A stretch of 64,000 nucleotides of DNA from Solirubrobacter ginsenosidimutans (GCF_027587205.1 NZ_JAPDOD010000008.1:62001-126000), one strand, 5' to 3'. Shown: positions 1 through 8,831, numbered from the stretch's first letter. The notes: a model not told the origin generated them from the sequence alone. Numbers and translations: made by a program.

Positions 1-590
1 CGGACGGCTTCGCCGCGATGGACGCCGTCGGCGAGAAGTCCCCCGACCTGATCGTGCTCGACCTGATGCTGCCCGGCATCGACGGGCTCGAGGTGATGCG
101 GCGCGTGCGTGACCGGCCGGACCGCAAGAGCGCGATCATCCTGCTGACCGCCAAGGGCGCGGAGGCCGATCGCGTGATCGGCCTGCGGCTCGGCGCCGAC
201 GACTACGTGGTCAAGCCGTTCTCGCCCGCCGAGCTCGTCGCCCGCGTCGACGCCGTGCTGCGGCGCGTGGACCACGTCGCCGTCGGCGAGCCCGCGCTGA
301 CGTTCGAGAACCTCGAGATCGACCCCGCGGGGCGCGCGGTACGCCGCGACGGCGAGCCGGTGCAGCTGACCGCGCGCGAGTTCGACCTGCTGCTCTTCCT
401 CGCGCGTCACCCGCAGCAGGCGTTCACGCGCGAGCAGCTGATGGACCACGTGTGGAAGTACGCGTTCTACTCGGACACCTCGACGGTCACGGTCCACATC
501 CGGCGGCTGCGGGCCAAGCTCGAGACCGACCCGGAGAAGCCGCGCTGGATCGAGACGGTATGGGGCGTCGGGTACCGCTTCGCTCCCTGA
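1..590 (+). CDS. OmpR/PhoB-family response regulator (5' end outside window)
   Basis: This is the 3' part of a DNA-binding response regulator. The reading frame is already open at base 3, so the true start lies upstream. The visible part of the receiver domain has the phospho-acceptor Asp in VLDLMLPG, a conserved Thr in LLTAKG and the Lys of DDYVVKPF. A C-terminal winged-helix domain follows, with the typical ending RWIETVWGVGYRF. It should bind promoter DNA after phosphorylation by the sensor kinase encoded immediately downstream, whose start overlaps the end of this gene by about 31 bp. The family is certain. The regulated genes cannot be told from the sequence. Confidence 0.95.
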   Translation, partial: DGFAAMDAVGEKSPDLIVLDLMLPGIDGLEVMRRVRDRPDRKSAIILLTAKGAEADRVIGLRLGADDYVVKPFSPAELVARVDAVLRRVDHVAVGEPALTFENLEIDPAGRAVRRDGEPVQLTAREFDLLLFLARHPQQAFTREQLMDHVWKYAFYSDTSTVTVHIRRLRAKLETDPEKPRWIETVWGVGYRFAP

Positions 591-1615
591 GCTTCGCGCT
601 CGCGCTCTCGCTCGCCGTCAGCGCCGTCGTCCTCGTCGTCTACGACGCCCACGGCGCGCGGCTCACGCTGACGATCGTGGCGCCCGTCGCGATCCTCACC
701 GTGCTCGCGGGGGAGGTGATCGCGGCCCGCCGCCCCGGCGGCCTGCGCGGCCAGTTCATCGCGGTGACGGTGCTCGGGATGGTCGCGCTGGGCGCGGTGG
801 TCGCCCTGTTCGTGAACCTGATGTTCGTCTCCAGCCACGACGCGCTGATGACGATCCTGCTCGTGGTCTTCGCCGCCGCGCTGGTCTTCTGGATCGCCCG
901 CCCGATCGGCCTGCGCGCGCTCGCCGACCTCGATCGCGAGGAGCGGATGCGGCGCGAGCTGTTCGCCGCCGTCAGCCACGACCTGCGCACGCCACTCACC
1001 GCGCTCAGGCTGCTGGCGACAGCGATCGACGACGAGGTCGTCGAGGACGCCAAGCGGCGCGAGTACGCGGCGCGAATGAACACCCACGTCCGCGCCCTCG
1101 GCGCGCTGATCGACGATCTCTTCGACCTCACCCGCCTGGAGGCCAAGGACATCGCGTGGACGATGGAGCGGGTGCGCATGGACGAGCTCGTCTCCGACGC
1201 GGTCGAGGCGATGCAACCCTCCGCCGACGCCGGCAGCGTCGCCGTGCGCGCGGAGCTGCGCCCGCCGCTGCATCCGTCCCAGGGCAACCACGAGCAACTG
1301 CAGCGCGTGCTCTTCAACCTGATCCAGAACGCGATCCACCACACGCCGCCGGATGGCAGCGTCACCGTGCGCGCGGAAGGCGTCAAGGGCGGCGTCGAGG
1401 TCGAGGTCGCCGACACCGGGAGCGGCATCGCGGCCGACCAGCGTGAGCGGGTGTTCGAGCCGTTCTACCGGGTGGACGCGTCGCGCACGGCGCCGGGTGC
1501 GGGCCTCGGCCTGGCGATCTCGCGCGCGATCGTCGAGGCCCACGGCGGCCAGATCTGGCTCGAGGAGGCCGAAGTCGGCACCCGCGTGCGTTTTCGGCTG
1601 CCGGTGTCGATTTGA
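560..1615 (+). CDS. Membrane sensor histidine kinase
   Basis: This is the partner kinase of the response regulator upstream. From the ATG at 560 it is 351 aa. Four hydrophobic segments lie near residues 9-28, 35-52, 66-88 and 97-113. A HisKA dimerisation domain follows with the phospho-accepting His at about residue 140 in SHDLRTPL. The HATPase_c domain has an N box (NLIQNAIHH), a G1 box (DTGSGI), an F box (FEPFYR) and a G2 box (GAGLGLAI). There is no obvious extracytoplasmic sensor domain or HAMP domain, so the signal is probably sensed in or near the membrane. The 560 start is preferred because an open frame further upstream only reads through the regulator gene and the hydrophobic N-terminus begins here. 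Confidence 0.9.
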   Translation: MGRRVPLRSLSFALALSLAVSAVVLVVYDAHGARLTLTIVAPVAILTVLAGEVIAARRPGGLRGQFIAVTVLGMVALGAVVALFVNLMFVSSHDALMTILLVVFAAALVFWIARPIGLRALADLDREERMRRELFAAVSHDLRTPLTALRLLATAIDDEVVEDAKRREYAARMNTHVRALGALIDDLFDLTRLEAKDIAWTMERVRMDELVSDAVEAMQPSADAGSVAVRAELRPPLHPSQGNHEQLQRVLFNLIQNAIHHTPPDGSVTVRAEGVKGGVEVEVADTGSGIAADQRERVFEPFYRVDASRTAPGAGLGLAISRAIVEAHGGQIWLEEAEVGTRVRFRLPVSI

Positions 1616-1666
1616 GGCGCGGCCGTTCGTGTAGAGAGTGAAAGCCTCTACTCAAGGAGCGACCAG

Positions 1667-2014
1667 ATGCCCCAGTACCTGCTCAACCTGATCCAGCCCG
1701 ACGGCCCCGCGCCGGACGCCGAGACCCTCGGGCCGATCATGCACGACATCGACCGGCTCAACGGGGAGATGAAGGCCGCCGGCGCGTGGGTCTTCGCGGC
1801 CGGGCTGCACTTCGCCGACACCGCGACGGTCGTGCGCCATGCCGACGGCGAGCCGCTGCTGACCGACGGCCCGTTCGTCGAGGCCAACGAGCACATCGGC
1901 GGCTTCACGCTGATCGAGGCCGAGGACCTCGACGCGGCGCTGGGGTGGGCCGGCAAGCTGGCCAAGGCGAGCACGCTGCCGATCGAGGTCCGCCCCGTCG
2001 CCCACGTGTTCTAA
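1667..2014 (+). CDS. YCII/DGPF-domain protein
   Basis: A 115-aa single-domain protein of the YCII-related family. The DGPF signature is visible (LLTDGPFVEANEHIGGF), and the size and ferredoxin-like pattern fit the family. A clear ribosome binding site (AAGGAG) precedes the ATG at a good distance. It ends 4 bp before an ECF sigma factor gene with a long C-terminal extension. In Actinobacteria such DGPF proteins are habitually encoded beside this sigma class (ECF42), so the two probably form a functional pair. The biochemical role of DGPF proteins is not established; a ligand-binding or enzymatic role is possible. Confidence 0.88.
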   Translation: MPQYLLNLIQPDGPAPDAETLGPIMHDIDRLNGEMKAAGAWVFAAGLHFADTATVVRHADGEPLLTDGPFVEANEHIGGFTLIEAEDLDAALGWAGKLAKASTLPIEVRPVAHVF

Positions 2015-2018
2015 GGCG

Positions 2019-3242
2019 TTGGACGTCGAACGTGTCTTCCGCGAGGAGTACGGCCGCGCGGTGGCCGTCCTGGTCCGCGTGTTCGGTGACATCGACGTCG
2101 CCGAGGAAGCGGTGCAAGACGCGTTCGCCGAAGCGGTCCGCCGCTGGCCCGAGGCTGGGCTTCCGCCCAGCCCGGCCGGCTGGATCATCACGACGGCGCG
2201 CCATCGCGGGATCGACCGCTTCCGGCGCGAGGCGACGCGCGACGAGCGCGAGACGCAGGCGCTCGCGCTGGCTGCGGCCGGCCAGCCGGACCCGGCGGCT
2301 GCGGCGGCGGACGAGGAGGGTGCCGTGCGCGATGACCGCCTGCGCCTGATCTTCACCTGCTGCCATCCGTCGCTGGCCACGCCCGCCCAGGTAGGGCTGA
2401 CGCTGCGGCTGCTGGGCGGGCTCACGACGCCGGAGATCGCCCGCGCGTTCCTCGTCCCGGAGCCGACGATGGCGCAGCGGATCGTGCGCGCCAAGGCCAA
2501 GATCCGCGACGCGAAGATCCCGTACCGCATCCCGAGCGAGGCCGATCTTCCCGCGCGGCTGAAGCCGGTCCTGGCGGTCGTCTATCTGATCTTCAACGAG
2601 GGCTACAGCGCGAGCACCGGGGCAGAGCTCGTGCGCGAGGACCTGTGCAACGAGGCGCTGCGCCTCGCCCGCCTGCTGGCCGAGCTGATGCCCGACGAGC
2701 CGGAGGTGCTGGGCCTGCTCGCGCTGCTGTTGCTGATCGACGCCCGCCGGGCCGCCCGCACGAGCCCCTACGGCGCGCTGGTGCGCCTGCGCGACCAGGA
2801 CCGCACGCGCTGGAACAGCGGCCAGATCGACGAGGGTCAGGCGCTCGTGCGCCGCCTGCTGCGCCGCGACCAGCCCGGCCCGTACCAGATCCAGGCCGCG
2901 ATCAACGCCGTCCACAGCGACCCGCCGCCGACCGACTGGCACCAGATCGTCGCGCTCTACGACCAGCTGCTCGCGTTCACGCCGACGCCCGTCGTCCGGC
3001 TCAACCGCGCGATCGCGCTCGCCGAGACGCGCGGGCCGCGGACGGCGCTGGAGGAGATCGACGCGCTCGAGGGCCTCGACCGGTACCACCTCTTCCACGC
3101 CACCCGCGCGGAGCTGCTGCGCCGCCTGGACCGCGGCCACGAGGCCGAGGAGGCCTACGCGGCCGCCATCGAACGGACGGAAAACGCAGCCGCCCGCGAT
3201 TTCCTCAAGACCAGACTGAGCCCGCCGATGAATGAACCGTGA
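2019..3242 (+). CDS. ECF sigma factor with C-terminal extension (ECF42-like)
   Basis: A 407-aa RNA polymerase sigma factor starting at TTG. Region 2 is near the N-terminus (FREEYGRAVAVLVRVFGDIDVAEEAVQDAF) and region 4 follows at about residues 115-165. About 220 further residues match the extension (DUF6596, TPR-like) of the ECF42 group: HSDPPPTDWHQIVALYDQL and RLNRAIALAE are typical. No anti-sigma gene is adjacent. The neighbour just upstream is a DGPF protein, the usual partner of this group. Activity is therefore probably set by the extension and not by membrane anti-sigma capture. The group is recognised from domain layout; the stimulus is unknown. Confidence 0.92.
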   Translation: MDVERVFREEYGRAVAVLVRVFGDIDVAEEAVQDAFAEAVRRWPEAGLPPSPAGWIITTARHRGIDRFRREATRDERETQALALAAAGQPDPAAAAADEEGAVRDDRLRLIFTCCHPSLATPAQVGLTLRLLGGLTTPEIARAFLVPEPTMAQRIVRAKAKIRDAKIPYRIPSEADLPARLKPVLAVVYLIFNEGYSASTGAELVREDLCNEALRLARLLAELMPDEPEVLGLLALLLLIDARRAARTSPYGALVRLRDQDRTRWNSGQIDEGQALVRRLLRRDQPGPYQIQAAINAVHSDPPPTDWHQIVALYDQLLAFTPTPVVRLNRAIALAETRGPRTALEEIDALEGLDRYHLFHATRAELLRRLDRGHEAEEAYAAAIERTENAAARDFLKTRLSPPMNEP

Positions 3243-3290
3243 ATCTGAGGCGCGCGGCGGCTGAACAGCCCGTGGGGGCGCGTCGCCGGC

Positions 3291-4283
3291 GTGATCGTGG
3301 TCGCGTTCCTGGCGGTGCACCTGGCCAGGCACCCGTCATCCGGCGGCGTCGTCACCGGCCTGCCGACGTGCGGCGAGCTCGACGCGCGGATCAAAGCCCA
3401 GACGAACGTCTCGAGCGAAGCGCGCGAAGCGTTCCGGGCCGAATGCGAGAAGCACGGCTGGAGGATGGTGCCGGAGGCATCGCCGGAGCCGGTGGTGCCG
3501 TCTCCCGGGTGCGAACTGGCGGAGTCAGTCGCCAAGCTGAAGCTCGACCCGCTTCCGCGGCGGACGGTCGCCGCTCCCGTCCACCCGATCCCGTTCTTCG
3601 CTGCTCGCACCGGTGAGCTGCCGCCTGACGGGCGCGCGGTCGTCGGCGGCGTCTCCCTACCGGCCGGCAGCCGCTGCCCGTCCTATTGGGCGACCGACGT
3701 GCCCGTGGACAACCCGACGGTGATCGCGGCGCGGCTCGCCGCGAAGTTCCCCCAGACCGGCCTGTGGCCGGTGCTGTCGAGGCTCATCGACGAGCCGGAC
3801 CGCACGCTGACACGCCTCGAGGACCCCGCCCGCGCGAACGGTGTCGACGTCTTGCGGGTCCTGCGCGGACTCGACCCGCGCGTCGAGCGGCTGGCCGCGG
3901 GCGCGCCGACCCAGCCGAAGCGCGCGGCCGATCCGTTCGCCGCCTTCGACGACTCGCCGGCCGATCAGTACGCCCTGCTGCTCGTGCCGGTCAACCGGCC
4001 GGCCGACGTCCTCAGCCTCCTCGGCGGGTTCATCGCCACGGACTACATGAGCGACGCGGAGCTGACCGCGGTCGCCCGTTCTTGGGAGGAGCGCTTCGGC
4101 GCGGTCGTGACCGGCGTCGAAAGCGGCGGACTCACGCTGTCCGTGCCCGCCCCACCGCGCCGCGAGGACGCGGCGCTCCTCGCTCGCGAGCACAACGCGT
4201 TCATCCCGGACGCGGCGATCGACGAGTCCCAGCTCGCGCTTGACCTGATGACGAGCACCCAGTTGGAGTTCGGCTGGCACTGA
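3291..4283 (+). CDS. DUF4253-domain protein
   Basis: A 330-aa protein of unknown function. The C-terminal half (about residues 220-330) resembles DUF4253: ALLLVPVNRPADVLSLLGG, then a stretch around SWEERFGA and a closing EHNAFIPDA. The N-terminus is hydrophobic (VIVVAFLAVHLA), which would fit a membrane anchor or a signal sequence. The start is uncertain: GTG at 3291 is used here, but an in-frame CTG at 3261 would complete the hydrophobic segment. The region before DUF4253 has several Cys residues and no recognised domain. It lies 48 bp after the sigma factor gene and could be read with it. Confidence 0.72.
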   Translation: MIVVAFLAVHLARHPSSGGVVTGLPTCGELDARIKAQTNVSSEAREAFRAECEKHGWRMVPEASPEPVVPSPGCELAESVAKLKLDPLPRRTVAAPVHPIPFFAARTGELPPDGRAVVGGVSLPAGSRCPSYWATDVPVDNPTVIAARLAAKFPQTGLWPVLSRLIDEPDRTLTRLEDPARANGVDVLRVLRGLDPRVERLAAGAPTQPKRAADPFAAFDDSPADQYALLLVPVNRPADVLSLLGGFIATDYMSDAELTAVARSWEERFGAVVTGVESGGLTLSVPAPPRREDAALLAREHNAFIPDAAIDESQLALDLMTSTQLEFGWH

Positions 4284-4293
4284 CAGACCTTTT

Positions 4294-4337
4294 GTCACGA
4301 GTTATTCACGCTCCGGTCACGTTCCGGCAACGTCCAG
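4294..4337 (+). promoter_or_regulatory. Putative PHO box (11-bp direct repeats)
   Basis: Three consecutive 11-bp units begin at 4294, 4305 and 4316, each carrying (G/T)TCACG at the same phase. A weaker fourth unit begins at 4327. Eleven-base direct repeats with a TTCAC core are the known layout of PhoP-binding PHO boxes in Streptomyces and its relatives. The position, about 60-100 bp upstream of a phoD gene, fits phosphate-starvation control. The repeat is seen directly; the assignment to PhoP is inference. Confidence 0.5.
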
Positions 4338-4377
4338 CCTCAACCGGACCTAAAGGCTGCCCGGCATGGATAATCCC

Positions 4378-4385
4378 GGAGGGGG
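4378..4385 (+). promoter_or_regulatory. Ribosome binding site deciding the phoD start
   Basis: GGAGGGGG lies 7 bp before the GTG at 4393. It makes that GTG a better start than the in-frame ATG at 4366, which has only a weak purine run before it. Confidence 0.6.
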
Positions 4386-4392
4386 TCAACCC

Positions 4393-5955
4393 GTGCAGGG
4401 CAGAAATGCGCTGTCGCGGAGGAAGTTCCTTACAGTGGCCGGCACGGCAGGGGTCGCCGTTGCTGCCACGCAGTTCCCATTCGCCAAGGCCAAATCGGCG
4501 CCGGCGCGGTTCACCGGCTACCCGTTCACGCTCGGCATCGCCTCAGGCGACCCGACGTCGGACAGCGTCGTCCTCTGGACGCGCCTCGCGCCGTCGCCGC
4601 TGGAAGGCAACGGCGGGATGCCCGACAAGGCCATCCCCGTCCAGTGGGAGGTCGCCAAGGACGAGAACTTCACGCAGGTCGTCGCCAGCGGCGAGGAGCT
4701 CGCCACCTACGGTGACGCGCACTCGGTGCACGCCGAGCCGCAGGGCCTGCAGGCGGGCTTCGAGTACTTCTACCGCTTCAAGGCCAACGGCGAGATCAGC
4801 CCGGTCGGCCGCACGAAGACCGCGCCGAGCGGCCCCACGAGCGCGCTGGCGTTCGCGTTCGCGAGCTGCCAGCAGTACGAGCACGGCTACTACACGGCCT
4901 ACAAGCACATGTCGCAGGAGGACCTGGATCTGGTCATCCACGTCGGCGACTACATCTACGAGTACGACTCGAACTCGTACACGGCGTCGGGCGGAAATGT
5001 CCGCGCGAACTCCAACCACGAGATCGTCAACCTGCAGGACTACCGCGAGCGTCACGCGCAGTACAAGACCGACCCGGACCTGCAGGCCGCGCACCAGAAC
5101 TTCGCGTGGCTCGTGACCTTCGACGACCACGAGGTCGACAACAACTGGGCCGGCAACATCCCCGAAGAGGGCATGCCGCTGGACTTCTTCGCGCGCCGCC
5201 GCCGGGCCGCGTTCAAGGCCTACTGGGAGCACATGCCGCTGCGCAAGGCGCTGCGCCCCACGGGCAACGCGATCCAGATCTACCGCCGCGCGCAGTACGG
5301 CGACCTGGCCTCGTTCCACGTGATGGACACGCGCCAGTTCCGCTCCGACCAGGCGTGCGGCGACGGCGCCAAGGCCGGCTGCGACGACCGCAACAACCCG
5401 GCGCGCACGATCACCGGCGCCGCGCAGGAGCAGTGGCTCTACGACGGTCTGCAGGCGTCCCCGGCCAAGTGGCAGATCCTCGCCCAGCAGGTCTTCATGG
5501 CCCAGCTGGACTACACCGCGGGCGCCACCGAGACGTTCAACATGGACGCCTGGGACGGCTACCGCGTCTCGCGCGACAAGCTGCTCGACTTCATCGACAC
5601 GCGCAAGATCGCCAATCCGATCGTCATCACCGGCGATGTGCACGCCAACTGGGCCGCGGACCTGCTGCGCGACTTCCGCGACTCCTCGTCGAAGATCCTC
5701 GGCTCGGAGTTCATCGGCACCTCGATCTCGACCACGGGCGACGGCTCGGACACAGGCAGCGCCGCGACGCTGACCGAGAACCCGTGGATCAAGTTCAACC
5801 AGTCCCAGCGCGGGTACGTCCGCGTTTCGCTGGACCAGAACCACTGCAAGGCGGACTACCGCGTCGTGCCCTACGTCAAGCGCCCGGGCGCGCCGATCTC
5901 CACCCGCAAGTCCTTCGTCGTCGAAGCCGGCAACCCGGGTCTGAAGGACGCATAG
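4393..5955 (+). CDS. phoD: Alkaline phosphatase D (PhoD), Tat-exported
   Basis: A secreted phosphodiesterase/alkaline phosphatase of the PhoD family, about 520 aa from the GTG at 4393 (529 aa if the ATG at 4366 is used). The N-terminus has a twin-arginine signal (LSRRKFLTVAGTAG followed by a hydrophobic stretch). A fibronectin-like N-terminal PhoD domain precedes the catalytic domain. Metal-site motifs are visible: FASCQQYEHGYY, LVIHVGDYIYEY, TFDDHEVDNNW and VITGDVHANW. PhoD enzymes release phosphate from phosphate esters outside the cell, using Fe and Ca. A direct-repeat PHO-box candidate lies upstream. A secreted protein gene starts 2 bp after its stop. Confidence 0.95.
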   Translation: MQGRNALSRRKFLTVAGTAGVAVAATQFPFAKAKSAPARFTGYPFTLGIASGDPTSDSVVLWTRLAPSPLEGNGGMPDKAIPVQWEVAKDENFTQVVASGEELATYGDAHSVHAEPQGLQAGFEYFYRFKANGEISPVGRTKTAPSGPTSALAFAFASCQQYEHGYYTAYKHMSQEDLDLVIHVGDYIYEYDSNSYTASGGNVRANSNHEIVNLQDYRERHAQYKTDPDLQAAHQNFAWLVTFDDHEVDNNWAGNIPEEGMPLDFFARRRRAAFKAYWEHMPLRKALRPTGNAIQIYRRAQYGDLASFHVMDTRQFRSDQACGDGAKAGCDDRNNPARTITGAAQEQWLYDGLQASPAKWQILAQQVFMAQLDYTAGATETFNMDAWDGYRVSRDKLLDFIDTRKIANPIVITGDVHANWAADLLRDFRDSSSKILGSEFIGTSISTTGDGSDTGSAATLTENPWIKFNQSQRGYVRVSLDQNHCKADYRVVPYVKRPGAPISTRKSFVVEAGNPGLKDA

Positions 5956-5957
5956 CC

Positions 5958-6884
5958 ATGAAGACCGTCCTTTCCCTGGCGGCCGTCGCCGCCCTCTTCG
6001 TCGCCTTCCACAACGCCCGCGCGGTCGAGGACCCGCCGCAGGCGCACCTGCAGCTCGTCGAAGTCGAGCAGCAGACCCCGTACCTCGAGTCGTTCGCCGG
6101 CGTCACCGCCGGCACGGCCACGACGTCGATCATCCGCCGCGTGTCCCTCACCGGCACCTCGAGCGCCGCCTACGCGCAGTTCGACAACCACAACGGCGAC
6201 GGCAGCCGGGCATCGTTCCCGCTCGACGTGGCCGACGCCGACAACTACGGCCTGACCGCGGCGCTGGTCAAGGGCCCGAACTTCGGCATCGTGCAGCTGT
6301 TGATCGACGGTCGCCAGATCGGCTCCACCTACGACCTCTACGCCGCGACGCTGGCACGCGCCGAACCGGTCGCGCTGGGCGCGTACGCGCTCTCCGAGGG
6401 CCGGCACATCCTGACGATGAAGGTCGTGGGCAAGAACGACGCGTCGACCGACTACCTCGGCGGCATCGACCTGCTCGTCCTGGACTCGGCGGCCGCTCCG
6501 GTGCCGACGCCGACCGCGGTCGCCACGGCCGAAGTGGGCGCGCAGGTGCCGGCGACGCTCGCGCTCACGCTCGGCACGCCGCCTTCGTTCGGTCCCTTCC
6601 AGCCGGGCGTGGCGAAGGAGTACACCGCCGCCACCACGGCCAACGTCGTCTCGACGGCCGGCGACGGCATGCTCACCGTCTCAGACCCCGGGCACCTGAT
6701 GAACGGCACGTTCACGCTGCCGGAGCCGCTGCGGGTCGACATCACCCCGAACACCTGGAGCGAGCCGGTCTCGAACGCCACCGTGGCGATCGGCTTCAAG
6801 CAGCTCGTCAAGGCCTCCGATGCCCTGCGCACCGGGACCTACTCGAAGACGCTGACCTTCACGCTGTCTACGACAAACCCCTGA
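5958..6884 (+). CDS. Secreted protein with shared C-terminal module
   Basis: A 308-aa exported protein of unknown function, starting 2 bp after phoD and so probably co-transcribed with it. A signal peptide is clear (MKTVLSLAAVAALFVAFHNARA). Residues 20-175 look like a carbohydrate-binding-type beta-sandwich: repeated polar beta strands, and TYDLYAATLARAEPVALG followed by LSEGRHILTMKVVGKN. After a Pro/Ala linker, about 110 C-terminal residues are roughly 70% identical to the end of the protein encoded at 8895-10796 on the other strand. Both end in the identical stretch YSKTLTFTLSTTNP. The module may be a wall- or surface-association domain; this is a guess. Confidence 0.8.
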   Translation: MKTVLSLAAVAALFVAFHNARAVEDPPQAHLQLVEVEQQTPYLESFAGVTAGTATTSIIRRVSLTGTSSAAYAQFDNHNGDGSRASFPLDVADADNYGLTAALVKGPNFGIVQLLIDGRQIGSTYDLYAATLARAEPVALGAYALSEGRHILTMKVVGKNDASTDYLGGIDLLVLDSAAAPVPTPTAVATAEVGAQVPATLALTLGTPPSFGPFQPGVAKEYTAATTANVVSTAGDGMLTVSDPGHLMNGTFTLPEPLRVDITPNTWSEPVSNATVAIGFKQLVKASDALRTGTYSKTLTFTLSTTNP

Positions 6885-7116
6885 GCCGGATCTCCACGAC
6901 TGCGGGTCGCACCGGCGTCGCCAGTGACAGGAAGTCACGGACGACCCCGGTGTGCCCGCAGTAGGGGCAGCTCACGTACTCGCGCAGCGTGAGCGCGCGG
7001 TCGCCGGGGGAGACCGGGGCGTCGCAATGCGGGCAGGCGAGCGTGCCGACGGCCAGCAGGCCGGAGTGACCGGGCCGGATCTCCTCATGCCCGATCCCGT
7101 CGCGCTCGAAGGCCAT
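6868..7116 (-). CDS. Small zinc-ribbon protein
   Basis: An 82-aa protein with two CxxC knuckles (ACPHCDAP and SCPYCGHTG) about 20 residues apart, which make a zinc ribbon. The start at 7116 is chosen because the upstream in-frame extension is low-complexity. The 3' end overlaps the converging gene by 17 bp. It could be a small nucleic-acid-binding or metal-binding protein; no function can be assigned. Confidence 0.6.
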   Translation of the reverse strand: MAFERDGIGHEEIRPGHSGLLAVGTLACPHCDAPVSPGDRALTLREYVSCPYCGHTGVVRDFLSLATPVRPAVVEIRLRGLS

Positions 7117-7192
7117 CGCTTCGAGTCTAGGAGTTCGAAGAGGCGGTGAAGAATGCGGGCGCATCCGCGCGGCGGCCGGTCATGGTAGGGGC

Positions 7193-7948
7193 ATGGGTTT
7201 TCGTCACGTCCTCTCATTGATCGCCGTCGGAGCCGCCGCTGTCGGTCTTTCGGCCTGCGGGAGCGCCGCCAAGGCGCCCACGCATTCGGCCACCGACAAG
7301 GCCTCCGGCCTGACGGTCAGCGTGGAGGGCGATCAGGTGACGCTCAAGCGCGCCTCCTCCAGCGCGTCCGGCACCGCCGGGACGGCCGGCCAGGTCTCCT
7401 GCACCACCGACTACTCGAAGCTCGTCAACGCGACGGCGCAGCCCGCGCCGAGCCTGTCGTGGTACGCGGCGACGCTGATCACGTGGCCCGACAAGGCGAA
7501 GTCGACGACGGCGACGCTGTCGCACAGCCTCACCAAGACCCCCGATCTCTGCATCGCGCAGTCCGCCGACCAGCAGACCTCGGTCGTCATGTACTTCGGC
7601 GCGAACGTCAAAGCGGCGATCGAGAAGCAGCAGATCACCAAGCAGCGCGACACGCAGGCCGCGTCGGTCGACGACGCGCTCAAGAGCGCCGCCCAGGCCG
7701 CGGTCACCGCGGTGGCGTCCGGCAAGTTCCCCGACGTGGCGACGCTGACGCAGGGCCTGACGTCGCAGGGCTTCTACGTCAAGACCGCCGCGAACGCGGC
7801 CGCCGCGACCGAGAACGGGACGATGTACATCGTCCAGGGCGACACGACCGCCAAGCAGATGGTGCTCTCGCTCAAGGGCAAGGACGGCAAGGCCCACGTC
7901 CTGACGCAGAAGACGACGGGCGATCCGAAGATCGCCACCGCCAAGTAG
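7193..7948 (+). CDS. Lipoprotein of unknown function
   Basis: A 251-aa lipoprotein. A lipobox (VGLSAC) ends the signal sequence at about Cys22, so the mature protein should be lipid-anchored on the outer face of the membrane. The rest is rich in Ala, Thr and Ser and has no family I recognise. There is one clear Cys pair (VSCTTDY and DLCIAQS) that could form a disulfide. The stop is one base from the stop of the converging gene. Confidence 0.75.
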   Translation: MGFRHVLSLIAVGAAAVGLSACGSAAKAPTHSATDKASGLTVSVEGDQVTLKRASSSASGTAGTAGQVSCTTDYSKLVNATAQPAPSLSWYAATLITWPDKAKSTTATLSHSLTKTPDLCIAQSADQQTSVVMYFGANVKAAIEKQQITKQRDTQAASVDDALKSAAQAAVTAVASGKFPDVATLTQGLTSQGFYVKTAANAAAATENGTMYIVQGDTTAKQMVLSLKGKDGKAHVLTQKTTGDPKIATAK

Positions 7949-7949
7949 C

Positions 7950-8831
7950 TCAGCGGAAGGTGGCGACCTTCGCCCAGGTCGCCCCGCCGTCGGCCGAGCG
8001 GCGGATCTCGCCGCCGGCCACCGACGCGTAGAGCTCGCCCTTGGCGCTGAACGCCAGCTCCTTCGGCCCGGCGCCGATCGAGCCCACGTCCTGCCACGTC
8101 TTGCCGGCGTCCGGGCTCTTCTTGACCTTGCCGTCCTTGCCGGCGAGGTAGAGCGCGTCCGGCTTGACCCAGGCGATCCGCGGGCCGAAGGTCGTGTCCC
8201 ACTGGCGCCAGGACTTGCCGCCGTTGGCGGAGATGAACGTGCCCTGGTCGGTCGAGACCGCCCACTGATCGCGGTTGCCCGGGTTGACCGCGATGTCGAT
8301 CGGCGCGGCCACCGACGGCGCTTCGCGCTTGTCCCACGTCTTCCCGCCGTCGGAGGAGATCTGGATCATGCCCGGCTCCTCGTAGCGCAGGGCGAGGATC
8401 CGGTCGCCGTCGACCTCGATCTCGTGGTAGTCCGCGGTGCCGAGGCCGGAGACCGGCTGCCAGGTCTCGCCCTCGTCGGTCGACTTGACCAGGCCGAGCA
8501 CCGACGGCAGCGCCGCCTCTCCGGAATGGCCGGAGGCGATCATCGTCCCGTCGGCCAGGAAGCGCGCCACGACGTCCTTCGTCAGCGTTCCGCTGCCCTT
8601 GGGCGTCGTGATGTTCCCCGCGGCCGTCTCCGGCGCCTTCTCGCCCGGCTTGAGCCGGTAGAACGCCGGCCCACCGCCGGCCAGCAACGTGCCGTCGGCC
8701 GGGTCGATCGCGATCGACAGGACGTCCGTGCCGGAGCCGGGGGCGGCGCTGGAGGCGTTCTCGGAGGCGTCCCCGCCGCAGGCGGCGAGGGCCAGGAGGG
8801 CGAGCAGTGCGGGCAAATATGTGCGCGACAT
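7950..8831 (-). CDS. BNR/Asp-box beta-propeller lipoprotein
   Basis: A 293-aa exported protein. The N-terminus ends in a lipobox (LLALAACGG). The body contains repeated Asp-box motifs of the sialidase/BNR type: STDEGETW, SSDGGKTW, SANGGKSW, SPDAGKTW and SADGGATW. These mark successive blades of a beta-propeller of the exo-sialidase/YCF48-like kind. No catalytic sialidase residues can be assigned, so an enzyme activity should not be assumed. Many such lipoproteins bind glycans or act in cell-envelope assembly. It is followed on the same strand by nothing, since the next gene converges. Confidence 0.85.
   Translation of the reverse strand: MSRTYLPALLALLALAACGGDASENASSAAPGSGTDVLSIAIDPADGTLLAGGGPAFYRLKPGEKAPETAAGNITTPKGSGTLTKDVVARFLADGTMIASGHSGEAALPSVLGLVKSTDEGETWQPVSGLGTADYHEIEVDGDRILALRYEEPGMIQISSDGGKTWDKREAPSVAAPIDIAVNPGNRDQWAVSTDQGTFISANGGKSWRQWDTTFGPRIAWVKPDALYLAGKDGKVKKSPDAGKTWQDVGSIGAGPKELAFSAKGELYASVAGGEIRRSADGGATWAKVATFR

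Noticed and set aside
7950..8831. Calling the Asp-box protein a sialidase
   Set aside because: Asp boxes are clear, but the catalytic Arg triad, Tyr and Glu of sialidases could not be placed.
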